39,944 bases of DNA from Oscillospiraceae bacterium. Lineage in GTDB: Bacteria; Bacillota; Clostridia; Oscillospirales; Acutalibacteraceae. How positions within the stretch are numbered: position 1 is the stretch's first letter; the number at the start of each line of letters is the position of its first letter. The notes under the pieces were generated by a model. That model was given only the letters and a program-made list of their open reading frames with translations, searched no databases and was not told the DNA's origin. The stretch covers positions 1-39,944 of the forward strand of contig JALCPO010000014.1 of NCBI GenBank assembly GCA_022650455.1, given 5' to 3'. Of this stretch, positions 24,332 through 31,513 are shown in pieces. A program made the translations under genes and the position numbers.

Positions 24332-26389
24332 TCACACAATGCCAAATGCGGTCAAAAGCATATCGATCAGTTTGATCGCCACAAAAGGCGTTACGATGCC
24401 GCCCAGGCCGTAGACCAGCAGGTTGCGGTCCAGCAGGTTGCCTGCGGGGACCTCTCGGTATTTCACACCCTTGAGCGCCAGCGGAATCAGCGCGACGATA
24501 ATCAGCGCGTTAAAGATGATCGCCGAAAGAATCGCGGTGGTGGCGCTGGTCAGCCGCATGAAATTCAGGGCCGAAAGCTGCGGATAAATCGAGAAGAACA
24601 GCACCGGAATGATTGCGAAATATTTGGCCACGTCGTTCGCGATGCTGAAAGTGGTCAGGGAACCTCTCGTCATCAGAAGCTGTTTTCCGATGCGGACAAT
24701 GTCGATCAGCTTGGTGGGGCTGGAATCCAAATCCACCATGTTGCCCGCTTCCTTTGCCGCCTGCGTGCCGCTGTTCATCGCTACGGCGACGTCCGCCTGG
24801 GCAAGCGCCGGGGCGTCGTTCGTCCCGTCGCCCGTCATGGCGACCAGATGCCCTTTCGCCTGATAGTCCCGGATCAGGGACAGCTTGGTTTCCGGCTTCG
24901 CCTCCGCCAGAAAGTCGTCCACCCCCGCTTCCGCGGCGATGGCCGCCGCCGTCATGGGGTTGTCTCCGGTAATCATGATGGTCTTGATGCCCATTTTGCG
25001 CAGGTCCTCAAACCGCTCCTTCACACCGTTTTTGACGATGTCCTTCAGGTAGATGACGCCCAGGACCCGGTTGTCCTTCTCCACGACCAGCGGAGTGCCG
25101 CCGGAGACGGCGACGTGTTTGACGAGCCGCTCGCATTCTTCCGGATAGGTCCCGCCTTTTTCCTGAACGAAAGTTTTAACAGCATCCGCCGCGCCTTTGC
25201 GAATCTGGGTGCCCTGGTAGTCCACGCCGCTCATTCTCGTCTTCGCGGTAAAGGGCACGAAGGTCGCGTTCAGCCTGGAAAGCTCCCTTCCGCGTATCCC
25301 GAATTTTTTCTTTGCTAAAACGACGATGCTTCTCCCTTCGGCTGTCTCATCCGCGAGGGAAGAAAGCTGGGCGGCATCGGCCAGTTCTCGCTCCGTCACT
25401 CCATTGACCGGCAGGAACTCGCTCGCCTGCCGGTTGCCCAGCGTGATCGTCCCTGTTTTGTCCAGCAGGAGGACATCCACATCGCCGGCAGCTTCAATCG
25501 CGCGCCCGCTCATCGCCAGCACGTTGGCCTGATTCAGACGGCTCATCCCCGCGATGCCGATGGCGGAAAGGAGCGCGCCGATGGTGGTGGGGGCCAGGCA
25601 GACCAGCAGGGCGATGACGTTCGTGATGGAAATCGCCGAACCCGCCTTCGCCTGAGCGGCCGCGAAACTGGAAAAAGGCAGAAGGGTGGCCGAAACCACC
25701 AGAAAAATAATGGTCAGTGTCACCAGCAGAATCTGAAGCGCAATCTCGTTCGGGGTCTTTTTCCGGGAAGCGCCTTCGACCATGGCGATCATTTTATCGA
25801 GGAAGCTGGTTCCCGCCTCCGCCGTGACTTCAATGACCAGCCAGTCGGAAACCAGCGTCGTTCCGCCGGTCACGGCGCTCCGGTCGCCGCCGGACTCGCG
25901 GATGACGGGGGCCGATTCTCCGGTGATGGCGCTTTCATCCACGGATGCCGCGCCGTCGATCACCTCGCCGTCCATCGGAATCTGCTCTCCGGCTTTGACA
26001 TAGACGACGTCCCCTTTTTTCAGGTCGGCAGATAGTACCTCGGTAGATTCGTTCACATTGTCTTTCGACTTCAACTTTCTTGCCTTTACGTCTTTCCTCG
26101 CCCTGCGGAGGGTGGCGGCCTGCGCCCGCCCGCGCCCTTCCGCGATGGCTTCCGCAAAATTGGCGAACAGAACGGTAAGCCAAAGGATAATCGCAATCGC
26201 CAGGATATAACCGCTGTTTTCATCTTGAATCCCGGCAAATGACAGGAAGTAAAGGGCGGTGGTAAAAAGCGCCCCGATATAGACCACCAGCATGACGGGA
26301 TTTTTCACCTGCACGCGAGGCGTCAGTTTCGCAAAAGACTGCCGAATCGAATCGAACAGAATGTTTCGATTGGTGCTTTTATTTTCCAT
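24332..26389 (-). CDS. kdpB: KdpB, K+-transporting ATPase chain B
   Basis: Catalytic P-type ATPase subunit (685 aa) that hydrolyses ATP for high-affinity K+ uptake through KdpA. Motifs: '[10 protein letters not shown]' (actuator), '[14 protein letters not shown]' with the phosphorylated Asp at about residue 308, '[10 protein letters not shown]', '[12 protein letters not shown]' and a C-terminal membrane domain. Start: ATG at 26389 with GGAGTGA upstream. The sequence is intact. Confidence 0.97.
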   Translation of the reverse strand: MENKSTNRNILFDSIRQSFAKLTPRVQVKNPVMLVVYIGALFTTALYFLSFAGIQDENSGYILAIAIILWLTVLFANFAEAIAEGRGRAQAATLRRARKDVKARKLKSKDNVNESTEVLSADLKKGDVVYVKAGEQIPMDGEVIDGAASVDESAITGESAPVIRESGGDRSAVTGGTTLVSDWLVIEVTAEAGTSFLDKMIAMVEGASRKKTPNEIALQILLVTLTIIFLVVSATLLPFSSFAAAQAKAGSAISITNVIALLVCLAPTTIGALLSAIGIAGMSRLNQANVLAMSGRAIEAAGDVDVLLLDKTGTITLGNRQASEFLPVNGVTERELADAAQLSSLADETAEGRSIVVLAKKKFGIRGRELSRLNATFVPFTAKTRMSGVDYQGTQIRKGAADAVKTFVQEKGGTYPEECERLVKHVAVSGGTPLVVEKDNRVLGVIYLKDIVKNGVKERFEDLRKMGIKTIMITGDNPMTAAAIAAEAGVDDFLAEAKPETKLSLIRDYQAKGHLVAMTGDGTNDAPALAQADVAVAMNSGTQAAKEAGNMVDLDSSPTKLIDIVRIGKQLLMTRGSLTTFSIANDVAKYFAIIPVLFFSIYPQLSALNFMRLTSATTAILSAIIFNALIIVALIPLALKGVKYREVPAGNLLDRNLLVYGLGGIVTPFVAIKLIDMLLTAFGIV

Positions 26390-26416
26390 ATTCAGTCACT
26401 CCACTTTTTCTATTGC

Positions 26417-28099
26417 TTAAGAGGTAAAATAATCGGCAATCGGGCCAAGAGCAAGCGCCGGGAAAAAGCTCAGCGCGCCGATAATGAGGATAATCCCGAT
26501 CAGAAGCCCGACGAAGACGCCGTTGGTGGTGGACAGGGTTCCCGCGCTGACGGCGACCGTTTTCTTCTTTGCCATATTTCCGGCAAGATAAATTGCGGCC
26601 GCCATGGGAATAAACCGAACCAACAGCATGATTATTCCGCCCAGCACATTGGTATAGACCGTGTTTGCATTGAACCCCATAAAGGCACTGCCGTTGTTAT
26701 TGGCCAGGGAAGAGAAAGCATACAGGATTTCCGAAAATCCATGCGCGCCGGAATTGGTCAACCACGCGGACGCGGCAGGAATCAGAACGGTCGCGGCGGT
26801 GCCAAGCAGCGACAGAAGCGGCGGGGCGAGGATAATCAGACATACCATTTTCATATCGAACGGCTCCACTTTTTTGCCGAGGTATTCCGGCGTCCGGCCA
26901 ACCATCAGCCCGGCGATAAACACGGTCATCAATACGAAAGCCAGCATCCCGTACAGCCCGCTGCCGACCCCGCCGAAAACGATCTCGCCAAGTTGCATCA
27001 AAAACATGGGAAGCATACCGCCCAATGGCGTAAGGCTGTCGTGCATGGTATTCACGGATCCGTTGGAAGCCGCCGTCGTGACTACGGTCCAGAGCGAGGA
27101 GCCGCCGACGCCGTGGATGATTTCTTTCCCCTCCATATTTCCGGAAGCTGCCACGCCGTTGAAACCCGGGCCGGTAAACAGCTCGCAAGCCGTTATGGCG
27201 ACGAGAGAAACCGCAAAGAAGATCATCATAACCAGATAAATCGATCTGCCCTGTCTGCCGTCTTTCACCGCTTTACCGAAAGAGACGCAAAGCGCCGCCG
27301 GAATCAGCAAGATGGACAGCACCTCAATGAAATTTGAAAACGGTGTGGCATTCTCAAACGGAAAAGCCGAGTTCATTCCAAAGAAACCGCCGCCGTTCGT
27401 ACCAAGCTGTTTAATGGCAATCTGGCTTGCCGCAGGGCCCAGTGGAAGCGTTTGAGCGGCTCCGCTTTCCAACGTGGTCACAGCCCGATAAGGGCTAAAT
27501 GTTTGAACCACGCCCTGTGAAACGAGAAGGACTGCAATCACGAAAGAAAGCGGAATTAAAATATAAAGCGTAGCTCTTGTCAAATCAACCCAAAAATTTC
27601 CTATCGTACTTTGCCTTTTCAGCACGAAACCGCGGATCAGCGCAAACAGGACGGCGATTCCAGTTGCTGCCGACACAAAATTCTGAACGGTCAACCCCAA
27701 AAACTGACTCAGGTAGGACAGCGCGGATTCTCCCGAATATGCCTGCCAGTTCGTGTTGGTCACAAAACTTGCGGCCGTGTTGAAGGCCAGGTGCCAGCTG
27801 ATCCCTTTTATCCCTTCCGGATTGAACGGCAACACCCCTTGCAACAACAGCAATAAAAACAGAAAGACAAATCCGATGCCGCTGAACAGGAGAACGGAAA
27901 GCGTATATTTCTTGGCCCCCATTTCTTCATCGCTTCGAGTCCCCATGATTTTATAAATCCCGTTTTCCAGGGGAGCGAACGCACGGGACAAAAACACCTT
28001 TTGCCCGGTCATCACCTTGTCAATATAGATGCCAAGCGGGACGGACAGGGCGATCAAAAAAACGATATAGAATAAATCCTGGACAACTATATAGCTCAT
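26417..28099 (-). CDS. kdpA: KdpA, K+-transporting ATPase chain A
   Basis: Channel-like K+-binding membrane subunit (560 aa) with about ten transmembrane helices. Selectivity-loop segments of the four repeats are visible: '[13 protein letters not shown]', '[11 protein letters not shown]', '[20 protein letters not shown]' and '[14 protein letters not shown]'. The ATG at 28099 overlaps the kdpF stop (ATGA), so the two are translationally coupled. Confidence 0.97.
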   Translation of the reverse strand: MSYIVVQDLFYIVFLIALSVPLGIYIDKVMTGQKVFLSRAFAPLENGIYKIMGTRSDEEMGAKKYTLSVLLFSGIGFVFLFLLLLLQGVLPFNPEGIKGISWHLAFNTAASFVTNTNWQAYSGESALSYLSQFLGLTVQNFVSAATGIAVLFALIRGFVLKRQSTIGNFWVDLTRATLYILIPLSFVIAVLLVSQGVVQTFSPYRAVTTLESGAAQTLPLGPAASQIAIKQLGTNGGGFFGMNSAFPFENATPFSNFIEVLSILLIPAALCVSFGKAVKDGRQGRSIYLVMMIFFAVSLVAITACELFTGPGFNGVAASGNMEGKEIIHGVGGSSLWTVVTTAASNGSVNTMHDSLTPLGGMLPMFLMQLGEIVFGGVGSGLYGMLAFVLMTVFIAGLMVGRTPEYLGKKVEPFDMKMVCLIILAPPLLSLLGTAATVLIPAASAWLTNSGAHGFSEILYAFSSLANNNGSAFMGFNANTVYTNVLGGIIMLLVRFIPMAAAIYLAGNMAKKKTVAVSAGTLSTTNGVFVGLLIGIILIIGALSFFPALALGPIADYFTS

Positions 28100-28185
28100 A
28101 GTTTCTCACCTCGAAACAAGACGTAAAACAGGTAAACCAGCAAAACAAGACCGACTAAACCTGCGAGGATCGTAACACTTTGCAT
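28096..28185 (-). CDS. kdpF: KdpF, small stabilising subunit
   Basis: A 29-residue single-helix membrane peptide: [20 protein letters not shown] followed by YVLFRGEKL. KdpF stabilises the KdpFABC complex. The ATG follows AAGGAGAAAG, and the stop overlaps the kdpA start. It matches the family in size, hydrophobicity and position. Confidence 0.88.
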   Translation of the reverse strand: MQSVTILAGLVGLVLLVYLFYVLFRGEKL

Positions 28186-28230
28186 TTTTCTTTCTCCTTA
28201 GCTGCTTTTTTTGTAAAAGGGTGTGCTGCC

Positions 28231-28323
28231 CTATTTCGGATGGGTATTTGCCCACCACTGGACGACGCATAGAACAGCCAGAATGATCACCAGGCTCCAT
28301 ATTATAATTCCTATCCAATCCAA
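28231..28323 (-). CDS. Possible 30-aa single-helix membrane protein upstream of kdpF
   Basis: A TTG start preceded by AGGGGG (7 bases of spacing) opens a 30-codon frame ending at a TAG. The peptide begins MDWIGIIIWSLVIILAVLCV and ends QWWANTHPK: one hydrophobic helix with a short tail, closely like KdpF in shape but not in sequence. It is the first translatable frame after the kdp promoter, 45 bases before kdpF. I do not recognise a family. It may be a second small Kdp subunit or a regulator. Confidence 0.5.
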   Translation of the reverse strand: MDWIGIIIWSLVIILAVLCVVQWWANTHPK

Positions 28324-28399
28324 AGGAATACCCCCTGTGATTTTTGGCCCGGCCGTTCCATGTACGCATAGCCCCGGTGCCACATTCTCTGCAATCAAA

Positions 28400-28464
28400 A
28401 TCATACCAAAAAAGAAGTCAAGAGAGTGTCAATTTTCTCTGCCATGGTGTCAAGAAAGCGTCAA
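28400..28464 (-). promoter_or_regulatory. kdp promoter with KdpE-like direct-repeat operator
   Basis: On the minus strand four TTGAC half-sites occur (complement of 28417-28421, 28428-28432, 28449-28453 and 28460-28464). Within each pair the period is 11 bp, the spacing used by OmpR-family dimers; the two pairs start 32 bp apart. A -10 TATGAT (complement of 28400-28405) lies just downstream, with no -35 at the right distance, as expected for an activator-dependent promoter. The sequence supports the layout; binding by KdpE is inferred. Confidence 0.6.
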
Positions 28465-28508
28465 GATTCTCTTGTCCGTTTTCTCGGAATAGAATGCTGG
28501 CAAGCAAT

Positions 28509-28739
28509 GCATCGTGGGACCCACGATGCCGATTTCCCGTTTTTCGCTTCGGCGAAAACCGTGAAATTGCTTGTTGGTGGCAGCGCCCCCAATCCCCTTT
28601 GAACGCACAATAAAATTGTGCGGCTGCGCGTCCTTCGGACGCTTTGCGGGCACGGCCCGCAGGGGAGTAGCGCAGGAACGGGAACCGCGTCAAGAGCAAG
28701 CCGCCGTCGGCGGTGCTGCGCACTCTTGACCCGGCTCCC
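28509..28739. repeat. Block of six strong hairpins, noncoding
   Basis: Between the kdp promoter and the relaxase gene lie: a 10-bp perfect repeat (28509-28529); a 7-bp stem with a UUCG tetraloop (28541-28558); an 8-bp stem CGCACAAT/ATTGTGCG (28604-28622); a 6-bp stem GCGTCC/GGACGC (28628-28642); a 6-bp stem GCGGGC/GCCCGC (28646-28660); and a 60-nt nested structure with 15 of 17 outer pairs (28680-28739). No gene is convincing here. It could include oriT, a structured RNA, or protection against read-through. Confidence 0.65.
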
Positions 28740-28762
28740 GTCCTGCACAGTCCGGCAATTAA

Positions 28763-28790
28763 GAGGGAAAACCTTAACAGGCTTTCCCTC
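28763..28790 (-). terminator. Terminator after the relaxase gene
   Basis: GAGGGAAA (28763-28770) pairs with TTTCCCTC (28783-28790), extended inward by CC/GG. On the minus strand it begins 25 bases after the relaxase stop and is followed by TTAATT, so it is a modest terminator. Confidence 0.5.
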
Positions 28791-28814
28791 CGGAAAAGCC
28801 ACGGCGGGAACGCA

Positions 28815-30230
28815 TTACCGGCTTTGGGATTTCGTCTGCTCCTGTTCTTTCTCCGGCTGCTTTTCGTCGTAACCCATGAGCCGGTCCACGTTGGCCTTGA
28901 CGGTCAGCAACTCCTTCATCTCATCGCGGGCCTGCCGGTAGTCGGCGTAGGTTTTCTTTTTCTCGGAAAGCAGCCGGGCATATTCAGTTTGCAGGCTTCT
29001 GACGGTCGGCAGCTTCTTCACATTCAGCTCGTCGAACGCTTTTTTCGCCGCCTTGTGCAGGAGGATTTCGCTCTCATGCTCCGCGAGAAATTTTTTTGAG
29101 TAACCGACCTTTCGATAGGCGACGTAGGTGTCGCGGGTTTTGGCGTAATTGACGATCTGCGTTTTCAAAACGGCAATTTCCGTGAGGCGCTTTTCAGCGG
29201 CCTTGATCCGCGCGGAAAGCTCATTGTGCCGGGCGGTCGCCGCAGTCGTTCTTTCCGCAAGCTGAGCATACTCTAAAAGACCATGCTCAGTGAGATAATT
29301 GACTGTCTGCGCCATCTGCTTGAGATTGAAAACCTTCGCCCAGCGTTCATATCCGACGCCTTTTCCGGCGCGGAGCTTGGCCTGAATATCCACCAGCAGA
29401 CTGACCTGCTTTCCCGGCGCTGGCGGAGTGATTTTCTTGCGCGGCCTGTGCGCCTTTTCGCCGGAGAGAACGGCCCGCAGCTCCGGTTCCCCGTAACCGC
29501 TTCCGAGGGTGTCCAGCCGGACGAACCGCTTCTGATTTTTGCCGCGGAAGGCGGGGACTTTGCCCGGCTTGACCTCATATCCGGCTTTTTGCAGGAGCTT
29601 CAGGAGCGCGTCAAAATCGGCGGGCTTTTGCGCGAGGGCCGTGTCGATGGCCGCGCGCAGCAGCTCCCGGTGGGAGGGCTTCGCCCGGTCGCCCAGCCAC
29701 TTGTTGTAGCTCTTGCCGTGCCGCTTCGGATTCTCCACAATGGACAGGCCGCTCTCCATGCACAAGGTGTCGTTCAGCCGCCGCACGGCCCTGGTGCTGC
29801 CCCAGAAATTCCGGAACTTCCGGGTGCAGTCGAGCGACATGGAGTTCCAGATGATATGATTATGGATATGCTTCTTGTCAATATGGGTACAGACGATGAA
29901 GGCGTGATCGCCTTTGGTAAACCGTCTGGCGAACTCGCATCCGATGCGGTTCGCTTCCTCCGGCGTGATTTCGCCGGGCACAAAGGACTGCCGGAGATGG
30001 TAGGCGATCACGTCGTCCGCGCCGCGCGCCCGGCCGGTGAGTGCGGCGTACTGCCGCTTGGAAAAGAGGAACTCGGCGTCGGCCGTGCGGCTGTCGCACG
30101 CATATCCGGTGATGAGCCTGCCGTAATCCGTTTTTTCCGGGTTTTCCGCGTAGTCGATAATATCGCTGATCGCCGTGCCGACATCCCGGCCCTTGCCGGT
30201 GTGCAGCGGCATCAGCCGCGTCGTCGCCAT
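28815..30230 (-). CDS. Relaxase, MobA/VirD2-like (MOBP type)
   Basis: DNA-nicking relaxase (471 aa) that starts conjugative transfer at oriT. Catalytic features: a candidate Tyr in 'DIIDYAENPEKTDYG' and the histidine triad 'HIDKKHIHNH' (HIHNH at residues 121-125). The C-terminal half is charged coiled coil, ending in a Gln/Glu/Lys-rich tail. The ATG at 30230 (second Met of the frame) is chosen because GGGAGG lies eight bases upstream; the ATG at 30236 is too close. Its unit starts at the promoter near 30492-30520 and includes the small upstream gene. Confidence 0.92.
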   Translation of the reverse strand: MATTRLMPLHTGKGRDVGTAISDIIDYAENPEKTDYGRLITGYACDSRTADAEFLFSKRQYAALTGRARGADDVIAYHLRQSFVPGEITPEEANRIGCEFARRFTKGDHAFIVCTHIDKKHIHNHIIWNSMSLDCTRKFRNFWGSTRAVRRLNDTLCMESGLSIVENPKRHGKSYNKWLGDRAKPSHRELLRAAIDTALAQKPADFDALLKLLQKAGYEVKPGKVPAFRGKNQKRFVRLDTLGSGYGEPELRAVLSGEKAHRPRKKITPPAPGKQVSLLVDIQAKLRAGKGVGYERWAKVFNLKQMAQTVNYLTEHGLLEYAQLAERTTAATARHNELSARIKAAEKRLTEIAVLKTQIVNYAKTRDTYVAYRKVGYSKKFLAEHESEILLHKAAKKAFDELNVKKLPTVRSLQTEYARLLSEKKKTYADYRQARDEMKELLTVKANVDRLMGYDEKQPEKEQEQTKSQSR

Positions 30231-30266
30231 GGGCATCGCCTCCCGAAAAGAAAGAGGGCAGCGATG

Positions 30267-30443
30267 TTATCGTGAATCGTTGTCCTCCCGGTCGCTATCT
30301 TCATTTTTAGGCAGTATCTTTATCGCAGGCTCTTTTGCGGATATGTATATTTCCTCCGTGTCAATCTGCGCCTGCTGCAATATCTGAATCGCTTTCGTTA
30401 CCGCCCCAAAAAGTTCATGGTACATCTTTGCATAATCGGCCAT
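30267..30443 (-). CDS. Conserved small element protein, 58 aa
   Basis: Starts at an ATG with GGAGGCGAGG upstream. Mostly helical and acidic at the C-terminus (MADYAKMYHELFGAVTKAI, then QILQQAQIDTEEIYIS and a D/E-rich tail). Small proteins of this type regularly precede relaxase genes in Clostridia elements. Function unknown. Confidence 0.7.
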   Translation of the reverse strand: MADYAKMYHELFGAVTKAIQILQQAQIDTEEIYISAKEPAIKILPKNEDSDREDNDSR

Positions 30444-30490
30444 AAGCGCCTCGCCTCCTACATGCCCCATATTCGAGCATGTTCTATGCC

Positions 30491-30520
30491 CATTATAACG
30501 AACATAATGAAGATATTCAA
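30491..30520 (-). promoter_or_regulatory. Relaxase-unit promoter overlapped by an inverted repeat
   Basis: Minus-strand -35 TTGAAT (complement of 30515-30520), 17-bp spacer, -10 TATAAT (complement of 30492-30497). A perfect inverted repeat CATTAT (30491-30496) / ATAATG (30504-30509) covers the -10, a good place for a repressor. The HTH gene starts 20 bases beyond the -35 in the opposite direction. Confidence 0.65.
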
Positions 30521-30539
30521 GTATCAGGAGGCGATTATT

Positions 30540-30743
30540 TTGATCGTTTACACTCCCCTTTGGGAAACCATGAGAAGAAAAGGCGTTACAACCTATACGC
30601 TGCGGGAGAAATACAAAATCAGCGGCAGTACGGTTCAGCGGCTGAAAAAGAACATGTCCGTATCTACAAATACTCTGGACGATTTGTGCAGACTTCTGGA
30701 CTGTCCGCTTTCCGAGGTTGCGGAGTACCGCAGGGAAGGCTAA
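30540..30743 (+). CDS. HTH regulator, Cro/XRE type
   Basis: 67-aa DNA-binding protein consisting of one helix-turn-helix domain: 'LWETMRRKGVTTYTLREKYKI', 'SGSTVQRLKKNMSVSTNTLD' and 'DLCRLLDCPLSEVAEY'. The start is a TTG at 30540 with AGGAGG eight bases upstream; earlier in-frame codons have no RBS. It is the only plus-strand gene in the element and is divergent from the relaxase unit, so it is the likely repressor acting on the inverted repeat at 30491-30509. Its 3' end is 9 bases from that of the convergent CD1845-like gene. Confidence 0.85.
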   Translation: MIVYTPLWETMRRKGVTTYTLREKYKISGSTVQRLKKNMSVSTNTLDDLCRLLDCPLSEVAEYRREG

Positions 30744-30752
30744 ACCCTGTTT

Positions 30753-31043
30753 TTATCCATACACGCAGTCCTGAATCGCGTATCTCAAATCCTGTATCTT
30801 CCCAAGCAGCCACGCCGCCGCCATCGGAATCCCATACGGGCTGACGAGGAACGCCATCACCAGCAGGATGATCCCGTTTGTGGTCTGCCGGGTAATCAGC
30901 GCCAGCACGCCGAAGATGCCGAGCAGCGTCCCCGCGAGGCCGAACACCCACGCCGAGCAGTACAGCAGAGCGGAACAAATCCAAACGAACAGAACCAGCA
31001 CCACGATAACCGGGGCAACCAGTATTTTCAGTATCAGTTTCAT
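30753..31043 (-). CDS. CD1845-family small membrane protein
   Basis: 96-aa protein with three hydrophobic helices ('ILVAPVIVVLVLFVWICSALL', split: VIVVLVLFVWICSALLYCSA is the first), then 'GTLLGIFGVLALITR' and 'GIILLVMAFLVSPYGIPMAAA', and a short C-terminal tail. The pattern LVSPYG-P at the end of helix 3 matches the CD1845 family found in conjugative elements. The ATG at 31043 follows GGAGGACGAC. Function unknown. Confidence 0.8.
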   Translation of the reverse strand: MKLILKILVAPVIVVLVLFVWICSALLYCSAWVFGLAGTLLGIFGVLALITRQTTNGIILLVMAFLVSPYGIPMAAAWLLGKIQDLRYAIQDCVYG

Positions 31044-31172
31044 TCCGTCGTCCTCCTTTTCAATTCCTGATTCCACCATACAGCGCCGGATATTTTTTTG
31101 CAAGGATGCGGCAAGAAAATAATGGGCGGCTTACACGACGGCAACCGCCTCCGTTTTCCGAAGCATACGCTC

Positions 31173-31511
31173 CTATTTTATCTTTGCGAGAACGGCCAGA
31201 ATATCGTTGGCCGCCCGCCAAAGCCGGTCCTGATTCTGGAGAATATCCTCCAAATCCGCGTCGTAAACGCGCCCTGTCTCATGCACCCGCCGGGTCAGCT
31301 GATTCAGGTTGTTGCTCGACCGGCGCAGGAGGGAAACCATCTCCTTCAGCTCCGGCAGTTCCAGCCGGACCACATAGCCGTCCAGCGCCATCTTGCGGAG
31401 ATACGCCGCCATGTTCCGGGTGCCGAGCTGCGCCATCTTCCGTTCGATCAGCTCCCGTTCCTGCGGGGTGACGCGGAATTTGAGCTGGACTTTCCGTTCC
31501 CGGTTGGCCAT
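31173..31511 (-). CDS. mobC: MobC-like relaxosome accessory protein
   Basis: 112-aa protein with an N-terminal ribbon-helix-helix type DNA-binding region ('VQLKFRVTPQERELIERKMAQLG', key part FRVTPQERELIERK) and a C-terminal helix pair with 'LRRSSNNLNQLTRRVHETG', the MobC signature. It assists the relaxase at oriT. The ATG at 31511 is two bases after the giant gene's stop and is preceded by GGAGCGG. Confidence 0.85.
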   Translation of the reverse strand: MANRERKVQLKFRVTPQERELIERKMAQLGTRNMAAYLRKMALDGYVVRLELPELKEMVSLLRRSSNNLNQLTRRVHETGRVYDADLEDILQNQDRLWRAANDILAVLAKIK

Positions 31512-31513
31512 CG

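Noticed and set aside
28450-28802. Several overlapping 67-113-codon minus-strand frames across the hairpin block
   Set aside because: All run through strong hairpins, lack RBSs and read as low-complexity basic peptides in more than one frame; the region is better explained as noncoding.
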